Shown: positions 1 through 9,423 of the stretch, one piece after another | Layout: each line of letters opens with the position of its first letter | How positions within the stretch are numbered: the stretch's first letter is position 1 | DNA from: Clavulina sp. PMI_390 | Lineage: Eukaryota; Basidiomycota; Agaricomycetes; Cantharellales; Hydnaceae | Direction of reading: 5' to 3' | Length of the DNA stretch: 64,000 bases | Assembly (NCBI GenBank): GCA_015039315.1 | Contig: WIDE01000086.1 | Coordinates: 62,001 to 126,000, forward strand | Notes under the pieces: model-generated | Databases searched by the model: none | What the model was told of the DNA's origin: nothing | Seen by the model: the letters and a program-made list of their open reading frames with translations, nothing else | Program-made: the position numbers and the translations under genes

Positions 1-213
1 AGGTGCAGCCCTTCTTAGTGTCAAGGATTTCGATTCTAACTTTTCTTTTCAGAGAGACCTTGATTCTCCAGACGTCATACCGTTTATAGCGCTACCAACC
101 AAATTGGCGCGTCATGACTCACTCGTACGGATTTCATATAATACGGGGTGCGCCTAACTATACCTACATGTACGATAGCGTTGCGATAGACTCACAATAC
201 TATTACGCTACCG

Positions 214-1239
214 CTATAGCTTCTTGACTACTTGACGAGGTGGTTCGATCTTGTCTTTACCCGGCACCTTCACACGAAGTGTCCGCGTCCGCGAACGGGA
301 ATGTCGTGACCTAACAGGAGAAGGGCCTTTCTCCACCTTTGCATCTAGCTGTGCTTCCTGGTCAACCTTTGGGTTCAGCTTCTCTTCTTCTTTCGTAGCT
401 AAGAGCCCAACATAGTCATGCCGATAAGTCATAAACTCGAGCGTCCAACATCCCATGCGCTGAGTAAACAGTATCCACTTAGTTTTTCTCGATGAAAGCT
501 GCGCCGTATCAAGGCAAAGCACTCACCGTCGCTTCCACTGACATTGCCTCGTCAAACTGAGGAAACGAGGGATCCTCAAAATCCAAACCCCAGAACGCCC
601 GAATGATTTCAATCCAACCCTGTATAGTCTTGGCTGCGCTGTACCAGTTTCTGCGGACCTAGCTTACACAGTAAGGGGAAACAGGATCCTTACGGCTGAG
701 AAGGTATAAGAGATGCTCTTACGTTATCGGGAAGGCTCTTCCACTCTTCCCCCGACATATCTTCGCTCTTTCTAAATCTGTACTGTCCCATGTACAACCA
801 TTTTTTTGGTGCGAGCTTGCGGAATAGGGTGAGGCCATTTGGGGTCTCTGGGACTGGATTATACAACTCCTCCGGCCATCGGAAACATATACCATGCTCT
901 CCAACCCGTAATGGGGCGCAAGCGTTCCATTCCTCGGCGACATAGCACATATTGACAACATTTTCATGCACCACACGGCTCTCTTTAGGGATAGACCAAA
1001 GGCCTTGAGGAGTTCCACCGAAAAGTCCACTAATGTCACCTCGCGTGAATGCAAGAGGGTGTGCTCCAGGCACGAGTTGCAGAGGAAAATGATCAACACG
1101 CCTGGAAGCGATCAAGCGAAATGCGCGCTGAGGTGGTATAGCATACAGCTGCAAGCTATATTAGCAGCTGATAAAAATTGTCTGACGGTGTTGTGGAACA
1201 ACAAATCACCTGCTCGTCAAAATCGGGCTTGAAGTCTTC
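214..1239 (-). CDS. DUF6697-like protein, 5' end unresolved (paralogue of the gene at 1363-2680)
   Basis: Exons 1210-1239, 723-1148, 527-658 and 214-459 join in one frame with GT-AG introns of 61-67 nt. The product has YMGQYRFRKS followed by EEWKSLPDNV, then NWYSAAKTIQGW, and a last exon with GCWTLEF and a basic Ser/Arg-rich tail. The same blocks occur in order, with the same intron positions, in the next gene, so the two are tandem paralogues. The YxGxYR...EWxSLP signature recalls the fungal domain DUF6697 (from memory, not searched). I found no convincing ATG exon in the 123 bp before the neighbour's stop, so the gene is either truncated at its 5' end or has a short unseen first exon. Function unknown. 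Confidence 0.5.
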
Positions 1240-1362
1240 CTAAAGTCAGAAAGATGAAATTAGTTTTGCGATATGGTCCCCCTCATGAAAGGAGGAAGAA
1301 AAGCGTACTAGCTCGTCGATATGATTAAGATTTAGAGCCTAGAGTATTCGAGCGTTCGGGAA

Positions 1363-2680
1363 TTAACCAATGGTCTTCAAATCAAGTTGACCCAAAGATC
1401 TTACGGGCGGTGATGCGTAATCTTCTTCTTGAACGTCCCGCTCATTTAAATTACTCATCACATCGTCGGTGTTCGAAGACAGAAAGAATTTTTCAGGTAT
1501 ACCGAGGTACTCAAAGTACCAGCATTGCATCTACTACAATTGCCACACCAGATGTCAATAGAGGGATGCTGTTGAAATTGAGATCAAATGAGATATGCTA
1601 TGCTTACCGGCGTGAAGGTGTCACTAGCCATGGCCAGGTCAAAATGAGCGAACTTCACCGCTTGACCTCGAGGAAGGTTGAGGTTACTACCCCTCATACT
1701 GTCCATCCATAGTCGGTTTCCAAGTGCCGTTTTGTACCATAGGATCCGAGTCTAACGACCACGCCACCCAAAATATGATAAACAACTAGCAGTTCCCATT
1801 CAGGAGTAATAAGAAGGGAGGGAGTTACCTCAAGCGGAAGCGATATCCACTCCTGGCGATCGAGGGCAACGGATCTACAAGCACGATAGTGTCCAATGTA
1901 GCGGTACATATCATACCCTAAACTAGAACGTGATGACCTCGTAAAGACAGCAATCGAGGGCATATTCTCGCACAACATTCCGTATATGCTGTCATATTCG
2001 GGGCCATCGATGAGAACACCGTCGCATCCCGAAGCGGTGGGGCCACAGGGTTGACGATCAGGAGAGAGTAATATCGCCGCTTGTTGGCCAACAGTTGCGA
2101 ACCCTCTGTCTCGCCAGCGAGTCGGTGCCACTCGTGAAGAGTTTATTCTGAGAATGGCTCCAACTTGATCTTTGGTCCACTCCTGATCGTCCGGCAGTGG
2201 TGAATTTACATCAGGAATGAAGGAAGGATGGGGAGGTTTGTGTTCATCCATGAGGGCGGCCCGTCGGGACACCAGATTATGGAGGGTACTGCCAGAATGG
2301 GCCCGCTGGATACATTGAGGCAGATCCTGTTAATGGGGCACATCGTGAGTTAGGAGGTATATTACTCGGACCTCGTGATGGTCAACATCTTCCATCTACA
2401 TATAAACAATAAGGAAGGGTGTAGGATTATCAATAAATTAAATTAAAAGTGCTAGAAACACACCTTGACTGTGGATTGCTGAACCATACGCGGCGGCGGA
2501 GGCAGCAGCACATATGGCTTCGTGAGGGGACTCACATAGGGAGTTGCCTAAGGAATTGGTATGATATTAGTGAATTTACAGCCTAGGTTGTTCAAAGGCG
2601 CGGCTCCTCACATTCCGACGCTTGGATTTCTGATGGATATCTTCGTCTTGGGTCTTACGCTTCCCAGGGGTCACCGGCAT
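1363..2680 (-). CDS. DUF6697-like hypothetical protein, six exons
   Basis: Exons 2612-2680, 2464-2547, 2372-2395, 1829-2326, 1608-1751 and 1363-1530 are all in phase 0 and give 327 residues. The start is the ATG at 2680, followed by a basic N-terminus (PGKRKTQDED, KSKRRN) that could be a nuclear signal, then a proline-rich exon. The core has YRYIGHYRAC and EWISLPLE, then LWYKTALGN and a closing CWYFEYLG block. These match the neighbour at 214-1239 block for block. The fungal DUF6697 family is my best guess from memory; its role is unknown. The 24 nt third exon is unusually short but lies between good splice sites and preserves the frame. No signal peptide or membrane segment is visible. Confidence 0.66.
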
Positions 2681-3136
2681 TGGTGCGGGAACGTGCCCGG
2701 CCAGATTTGTTGATGTGGACAAGGCGATGAGAGAAATATACTATATTTTACTTGGTAGCTGATTTTCTGTGATATAGGCCGTATATTGCGGTTGATGATT
2801 GTTCGCTATTGTAATCGGGCACGAGCTGGGAGATGAGGCCGTCGTTTGTTGTTGTCGAAGGATAACACGTGTCTGAGCCTCAAACTATCTACCTTGCTAT
2901 TAGATTGGAACTACTGGGCTAGAATGCTGATATTATGTATGGTAAGCCGTACCTTGACGTTAATGACTATAGGTGTCCTCGATTTCGCCTACATATTTGT
3001 CTTCGAGTCCCATTCCTTTCCTTGCTTCACATGAAGTGTACGTACTGTGTATCATTCGACTGCTCTAATTTCGCATCAACTAAAAAGTCGTTTCCGAGCC
3101 TAGATCCATCGCTTCAATTTTTTTTGGCTCTAAGGA
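2681..3136. other. Intergenic, AT-rich
   Basis: This 456 bp stretch lies upstream of the DUF6697-like gene and downstream of the F-box gene on the same strand. It contains only short reading frames without codon structure. No repeat or RNA gene was recognised. Confidence 0.5.
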
Positions 3137-4588
3137 TTACATGATTCTGGGCTCGGATTCTGAACTAGAACTCGACCGCTCTCTTGTCATCACTCCAAGG
3201 AGGTCATCCCAATAGGCAGCTCCCTCTTGGCCCTTGAATACAGGAGATTCCACCCAAATCTGATGGAGAAACTTCGAAAGATCGGGATTATTGATCTCAT
3301 CCGAGCTCCACATGTTTAGGTTATACGCATTCTGAAGATGCAATGTAGGCGAGCTCCACCCAGGGATAGAGATTGTTCTTGTGTACCAGTTGCGGAGAAG
3401 GGGTAGCACTTGTGCGTGATGAAGCCTATTCCTGCTTGCGGTGACATGAAGGAGAGAGGGCAGGGAGCATAATGCCTCAGCCAGTGGTTCCGTAATGTCT
3501 TGAGACACACTGACAATTTTCAGGGTCGAGTGAGCACGAATAAAGCTGATGACAGTTGACTCATGGGCCCGTATCGTTTGGGAATGCCCTCCGATGTTGA
3601 GAACTTGTAGATTAGGGAACAATATCTCAACCAAAGTAGGGAAGGGGTATGGAGGAGCTTCGGACTCGTTTTTTCCTTGGTAAAGGATGTCAAGGACCGT
3701 AAGATTTGGGGCGTCAAAAGAGGCCAGCGTGGAGAGGGCAATCTTGCCCGAGAGAGCGAGTTGGCGAAGGTGTAGCATGGGAGGAATCTGACTGTGGAAG
3801 GGGCGGTACAAACTGGTCTGCACGGTGGTCCATGAAAACACCTCCAGTGAGAGATTTTGGTTAATGGCGCCAATAACCTCTTGTGGTATCGTGCGGGTTG
3901 AAACCTTCAAACAACGGAGAGCCGCGTGAGAAGATATCTTGAGACGAACAGGATACTTTGATTGGGGGAACTGAAGTCGGAGATCACGTAGCCCAGGTGC
4001 GGAACTGAGGTCTATGACTGTTGTCGTGGAGGAGATGCGTTGGGGGTGGGTGGATATAGACAGCGCCCGGAGGTTAGGTAGCGGTATTTTACTGAGAGGT
4101 CCCAGCAGGTGGTCCACAAGCAATTGATTGCTGTCAATGTTGATGCTTTTGCAGCGCTGAAGCACTTTATGAGCTACATTGAACGTTCTCGTTTTGATGA
4201 CAGATGTGCCCTTGCGAGAGATGTGCGGTGACGGAGAAAAATCTGTGATATACAGTGAGAGCAAATGATTACCCGAGCGATCGAATTCCGTCATGAAAAG
4301 ATTGCTATCGAATCCTTTCTTTGAATATGAGAGCATGATTGCACTCCAAATAGCTGGAGTCGAGACAACCACCTCACGCCACCGTTTGCAAACAGCGGCC
4401 AGCGTGAAGCGAGCTTTTCTGATACGTCCCATATCAGGTATAGTGATATTGTGGGGAAATTCCACGCCGCCCCAGCTTTGTACGCCTAACATGAAGATGT
4501 GTGAGAGCAGTTCAGGAAAAAGCGACACAGCGGGTCTTTTCCAGTTAACGACTGGAAGCGCGTCGAGCAGGCCGTTCATGCTGTCCAT
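3137..4588 (-). CDS. F-box domain protein (single exon)
   Basis: A single-exon frame of 483 residues. Residues about 22-75 form an F-box-like domain: LFPELLSHIF, then a 14-residue insertion, then FTLAAVCKRWREVVVSTPAIW. The rest is a leucine-rich repeat-like region with strands such as LPNLRALSIS, LRDLRLQFP and LRQLALSGKIALS. In known F-box proteins the F-box binds Skp1 and the repeat region recruits substrates to an SCF ubiquitin ligase; that role is inferred here. The ATG at 4588 is supported because the neighbouring paralogue starts at the same aligned position (MDxM). The C-terminus is serine and acid rich. The gene is divergent from the F-box-like stub at 4738, and the whole pair is duplicated at 5065-6840. 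Confidence 0.85.
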   Translation of the reverse strand: MDSMNGLLDALPVVNWKRPAVSLFPELLSHIFMLGVQSWGGVEFPHNITIPDMGRIRKARFTLAAVCKRWREVVVSTPAIWSAIMLSYSKKGFDSNLFMTEFDRSGNHLLSLYITDFSPSPHISRKGTSVIKTRTFNVAHKVLQRCKSINIDSNQLLVDHLLGPLSKIPLPNLRALSISTHPQRISSTTTVIDLSSAPGLRDLRLQFPQSKYPVRLKISSHAALRCLKVSTRTIPQEVIGAINQNLSLEVFSWTTVQTSLYRPFHSQIPPMLHLRQLALSGKIALSTLASFDAPNLTVLDILYQGKNESEAPPYPFPTLVEILFPNLQVLNIGGHSQTIRAHESTVISFIRAHSTLKIVSVSQDITEPLAEALCSLPSLLHVTASRNRLHHAQVLPLLRNWYTRTISIPGWSSPTLHLQNAYNLNMWSSDEINNPDLSKFLHQIWVESPVFKGQEGAAYWDDLLGVMTRERSSSSSESEPRIM

Positions 4589-4737
4589 TGAGGAAGGAAC
4601 GGCCAGAGTGCGCGAACTCTACTGCTTCAAACCGTCAATTGCAAAGGAGGTACAATAGACTTGGGCAAAAGAAGCTCCCGACGGCTCATCAACAATGGAG
4701 TCATGCGGCGCTTAACCGTGGGAAGCGCCCATCCTCG

Positions 4738-4923
4738 ATGAGAGCATGGCCTGACTGGGTTTCTGAACTTGCCACCTAGGTACTTCAAGAACTTGCTCCT
4801 CAGCCAACTGAAATCAACGAGCCGCTATATTCAATTCGGAGCGTCTGCGCACGAAAGGATCTACTGAGTTGCACCTATGTCTCCCATCAGTTTCGCATGA
4901 TCTCAGAGCCTTTCCAATATCGT
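4738..4923 (+). pseudogene. Truncated F-box-like gene fragment
   Basis: The ATG at 4738 opens MRAWPDWVSELA, which aligns with the N-terminus of the F-box-like family (M-x-x-W-x-D-L-P-x-E-L-A). Codon 14 is TAG (4777-4779) where the neighbouring copy has CAG (Gln). The frame then continues as LLSCTYVSHQFRMISEPF and similarity ends near 4923. Only about 62 codons of the 500-codon gene remain. This is the broken left partner of the duplicated divergent pair; the right partner begins near 6649. Confidence 0.75.
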
Positions 4924-5064
4924 GCCTACATATTTACCTCTCTATTCTGTTTGCGGTATCATGTATAAGTATGCGTGTGCTGTATTGTTTGACATTCCTG
5001 CTGCTGTACCTAGGGATTTGCATTCCCAAGACCCAATTTGTGGTTGGCTTTTGCACCAGGCGTT

Positions 5065-6501
5065 CTATAATTCGAGCATTGAATCCTGCACTCTCCTCGT
5101 ATACATCCCTGCCATTGTGCTGAGGAGATCATCCCAATAGGTAGCACCCACTTGACCCCTGTATACAGGCCTATCCACCCAGATCTGTCGAGCAAACATC
5201 AAAAGCTCCGGATCCTTCTTGAATTTGTCCAAAGCCCACACATTTGGATGGTAAAGGTCGTGAATATACAATGTTGGCGACACCCACGAAAGGACGGAGA
5301 CTTTTTTGGCACACCACTTGCGGAGAGGTGGCTTTGCATACGTACCCTTCGCAGCAACGTGAAGAAGAGAGGGCAAAGCGCTTAGCACCTCAGCAAGTGC
5401 CTCCGTGATGTCTCCAGACAGACTGAAGACTTGCAGAGATGAGTGGACACAAAGGAAGCTGATGATAGCTGCATCGTTGGTTTGTAACGTATCGGTATGG
5501 CCCCCAATGTGGAGGACTCGTAGATCTGGGAAGAATATATCTTTCAAAGGAGGGAAGGGGAACAGGGGGGCTTCGGACTGATTTCTCCCTTGATAAAGCA
5601 GCTCAAGGACTGTCAGATTAGGAGCATCGAAAAAGCTGACAGTTGAAAGGGCAATCTTGCCCGAGAGAGCGAGTTGGCGGAGGTGCGGCATTGGAAGGAA
5701 TTGATTTTGGAGGGGTTCCGATGGTGCGGTCTGTAAGGTAGACCATAGGAATGCTTCAAGTGAGGGATTTTGTGTAACAATGATCATGATCTCCCGTGGA
5801 GTCACGAGGGTTGAGACCTGAAGACAATGCAGAGCAGCATCGGAAGGTACCTTCAGATGAATAGGATACCTTGCGTGGGGGAATTGAAGGCGAACATCAC
5901 GTAAACCCGATGCAGAACTGAGATCTATGAAATTCGTACTGGATCTCATAGACTGGGGGTGGCTGGATACGGATAGTGATCGAAGATTGGGTAGGGGCCT
6001 GTCACTTAGAGGGTTTAGCAAGCGGTCCACAAGCAATTGGCCGCCATCAATATTAATGCTCTTGCAACGATGAAGCAATTTTCGAGCTATATCGAGAATT
6101 GCTGTTTTGCTCACGCGCGTTCCCTCGCGAGGGGTGTGCAGTGACCCTGGAAGATCTGCGATGTACAATGAGAGTAAAGAGTTGCCCGAACGACCAAGCT
6201 CATACATGAACAGATCAATGTTGAACGATATCCTTGAATATGGGAGCAGGATTGTGCTCCAAAGAGCTGGGGTGGAGATGGCCACTTCACGCCAACGTTG
6301 ACAAACAGCTGCGAGTGTGAAGCGAGCCTTTCTGATACGCTTCATATCGCGAATATTAATCCCATTGGGAGATTCAGATTCACCCCAGTCCCGTACAACA
6401 AACATGAAGATGTGTGTGAGCAGTTCAGGGAAGATCGACACGGCGGGTTGCTTCCAGTTAAGGGCTGGAAGTTTGTCGAGCAGCAGTGTCATAGTATCCA
6501 T
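5065..6501 (-). CDS. F-box domain protein, tandem paralogue
   Basis: A single-exon frame of 478 residues, colinear with the gene at 3137-4588. The F-box-like segment reads IFPELLTHIF ... FTLAAVCQRWREVAISTPALW, and the LRR-like body again contains LRQLALSGKIALSTV. Start codons of the two copies lie 1,913 bp apart, which gives the size of the duplicated unit. The two proteins differ most after the F-box (for example in the loop after the first helix) and at the C-terminus. The likely role is a substrate adaptor for an SCF ubiquitin ligase. The gene is transcribed away from the F-box-like gene starting near 6649, with about 150 bp between them for both promoters. Confidence 0.85.
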   Translation of the reverse strand: MDTMTLLLDKLPALNWKQPAVSIFPELLTHIFMFVVRDWGESESPNGINIRDMKRIRKARFTLAAVCQRWREVAISTPALWSTILLPYSRISFNIDLFMYELGRSGNSLLSLYIADLPGSLHTPREGTRVSKTAILDIARKLLHRCKSINIDGGQLLVDRLLNPLSDRPLPNLRSLSVSSHPQSMRSSTNFIDLSSASGLRDVRLQFPHARYPIHLKVPSDAALHCLQVSTLVTPREIMIIVTQNPSLEAFLWSTLQTAPSEPLQNQFLPMPHLRQLALSGKIALSTVSFFDAPNLTVLELLYQGRNQSEAPLFPFPPLKDIFFPDLRVLHIGGHTDTLQTNDAAIISFLCVHSSLQVFSLSGDITEALAEVLSALPSLLHVAAKGTYAKPPLRKWCAKKVSVLSWVSPTLYIHDLYHPNVWALDKFKKDPELLMFARQIWVDRPVYRGQVGATYWDDLLSTMAGMYTRRVQDSMLEL

Positions 6502-6648
6502 CGACGGGTAAAGGGCCAGAATGCACTTTCCACAATTTCGTCGCGATTTCGATTTTGGAACCGGCTGAACAGACTCGGCCGGGTGTCTGCTTAGAGGTCA
6601 GGGAGATGATGCCGTCGGGCGCTTAGCCGTGGGAACCAGGCACTCTCG

Positions 6649-8351
6649 TGGACGCGATGGTCTGACTTGCCCACAGAACTCGCAATTCAGGTGCTTCAGG
6701 AACTCTCTCCCGAACCCAACAACTCAAATGAATTTCTGTTCCCCGTTCGGAGTATCCGCGCAAGAAGACATCTACTGAATTGTACCTATGTGTCGCATCA
6801 GTTCAGGACAATCACAGAACCTTTCCTATATCGTGAAGTCCATCTTCAGCCACTTCGCACTCCCCCAGAGATGGATATTACCAGCCCACTTCCAAGTCTT
6901 TGCCGACTCACTCGCGCGGTTCTACTTAGACCATGTCTGGGCAAACTCATACACAGCCTGTTTGTTCCATCTCTGGGCAGTGATCCTCACAAATTCGAGG
7001 CTCATTTAACGTTATGGAACAAATCTCATCCTGACGAAGAGGTTCATAGCGCAATACTCAAGTTCCAACCTATCTATTCTGACTTGACTACCATCCTACA
7101 TGCTCTTCGCAAGCTCGGGCTAAGTAATGGCATGATGCTGCATGGAGGGTCGGATGGAGTTTTCATTGCGCTGTTATGTCTGCTCCCCAGGTTACAAACG
7201 CTCAAGATCAGGCCACAGCTGCCCCTGCACTACATCGCTTCATCGTGTTTGGGTGCCTTTGGAGAGAGAATCCCTGTCTCGCTTCAGTCAATTTCTGAGC
7301 TTTTTGTTTCCCTCCAGGTGGCCAAGAAACGCGGGTACGTCTCTGATCTCTACGCTGAGACTTCCCTCTTACTGTCCCTGCTAGGAAGTATACGATAACA
7401 GAGCGGTGGTTATCCCTTTCATGACATTGCCATCCCTTCGAGTCATAACTGTCCACAGTTTTGCTGGGACGAACAATGCGGAACTTTACCCAGGCGGGCC
7501 ACAACCCCTAAGCACTCCTGCTTCTTTGGCCCTTGCCCCTCCAACACTCTCCCCTTTATCGAACTTTCTTCCGACGCTGGCTGGGCGAAACCTCGCGAGC
7601 CCGACGAGCACAATTACTCAGATTTACTTCAAAAGTTCAAGCGCATCGTGCCGACTTTTGAGCCAGATAATCGCACTCCCGATACGCTTAGAAAAATTTC
7701 ACTATGAGATTCGCGACTATACTTTAGATTATCGCCCATTTTGCGCCTCTCAGTTGCTCCCCGGTCTTTTGAGCCAATCTTCCTCCCTAAAGGAACTAGA
7801 GATCACAACCGAGTCGTCGGTTTATGAATGGATTGGCGATGAGCCGTTCATGGGATGTCTCTCTGATATGATTGCGCTCGAGAAGCTTCGGGTCCCTTTG
7901 CCTGTCGTCCTGCTCGGCGCTGAGAATGATTATGGCGATGACGAGGGAAACCAAGAGAATGATGCATGGAAGTTTGGTTATTCCAATGATTGTCATTCAG
8001 TTACATCCACTCATAATCCTTTGGATGAGCTCCTACCTCCGAAACTAACATCTCTCACGCTTGATATGGGAGACCTCTCGATCAGACGATTCATTGAGCG
8101 CACCGGAATCCCGCACAGCCCGGCTTTCACTTGGGAGCGCATGCCCTCCCTGGTGACTCTCATAGTTAACGGATACCACCCCGGCCCGGAAGAAGTATCG
8201 CGTTATTTCCTGCAGCGGGCGCCGGAGCTCAAGCCTCCAATACGATTGACACTGTTTGTGAGTACACGAGCTCCCGAATAGCTTCTTATTCTGCTATATT
8301 ATTCTCGTGTGGCGCTAATAATCTTCAATACCGTAGGGACACTCCAATTAG
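6649..8351 (+). CDS. F-box-like protein, three exons, start codon apparently lost
   Basis: Exons about 6649-7317, 7385-8257 and 8337-8351 join in phase 0. The protein begins WSDLPTELAIQVLQELSP, then LLNCTYVSHQFRTITEPFLYR, an F-box-like start shared with the genes at 14204, 16048, 18128 and 48904. The long second exon carries LRR-like strands, and the last exon adds only GHSN. Where the intact paralogues and the left stub have ATG, this copy has TGG (6649-6651). The in-frame codons upstream hold no ATG before a TGA at 6607. The next in-frame ATG lies about 70 codons downstream and would remove the F-box. Either an unseen 5' exon exists or the gene is a recent pseudogene; the rest of the frame is intact. 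Confidence 0.65.
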
Positions 8352-9423
8352 GATCGCATTTTGCTTTCTTCTCCTCGCAAGGCATGCAGCTGACTGGTGG
8401 ATGACAAGAGGAGCTAGGGTAATCCATGATTCAACTCGCACAGCTAGTCTCGGTCCGGCCAGACCTCGCTATCCAGAATCCTCGTAGCGGATCGATTGAG
8501 CGGGTGTGAATCCAATCCCATCTCGGAGAAATTGCCTCATTCAGCCTCAACGATTTGACGGCTTAATGAAGCACGCCCGCCGTCCGCTGAATCGATGGTG
8601 CTGACATGCAAATGTCAAAAGGCGCATCTAAGAATGTGACCTCCACCTCCAAATATAAGACACCACTCTTTGTTGTTTAATTAACATCGATTATCATATC
8701 TTCCCTCTATTCAGAACACTTTGGATCGCAGTCGCAAGGCCCAGAGAGATCAAGGTGTTCTCAGCGTTGAGTCTATCCTTTCATCTCCTGTTTTAATGCT
8801 CTCTATTCTGATCCATAATCCAAGTAAACGGGAATCTCCCGCCCCCGTTGATCCACTAGTTCTAACCGCGTTTATTGAGTCTTTTGAAGTTTTTCCAATA
8901 TTTTCATCGCCAGATCAGATGTATCCTTGTCGACACTATCTTCCGGACCCTGCAATTTCCAACGCTTCCACGTCGTAGCTCTGAGTTTCCGCCATGATTT
9001 TTCCTGTGAATATGGCCGCGTGCTGTCGGATGTCGTCCCCCCGTTGGCGGACGTGACATTGGGAGGAATCGACGCGGAAATTAATGTGACTGTGACAGTC
9101 CACCGACCTTCTTCTTGCTCAAGGACACACTGGAATCATAAAGAATCCTGAGCAGCAGTTATTATCCCGCATGCCAAGACTTCTTGGCACCCGAGACGGC
9201 ACATGCTCCGATTAGACGGAATCTCGTACCCCTTGCCACGTCGAACAAAGCTGCGAAAGTTCGGTGGATCTCCGGCTCGTGTTGACAGATCCACACCATC
9301 AACATTGCGTCCAACCTCTAGCATTCGTCCGGCAACGGAAATCATAAAAATGATGAAAGAACTCAGCAGCGTACATAAGGGAGCTTGGTGCAGGATTCTG
9401 TTCCCCCACCCTCTTCAGACTCG
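8352..9423. promoter_or_regulatory. Upstream region of the mannanase gene
   Basis: This 1.07 kb stretch has no coding structure and should contain the mannanase promoter. Two sites fit the fungal carbon-catabolite repressor consensus (CYCCRS, Cre1/CreA): CTCCGG near 9269 and CCCCAC near 9406, the latter probably in the 5' leader. A small inverted repeat TGACAT-GCAA-ATGTCA lies near 8603. These motifs are short and could occur by chance. Confidence 0.3.
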
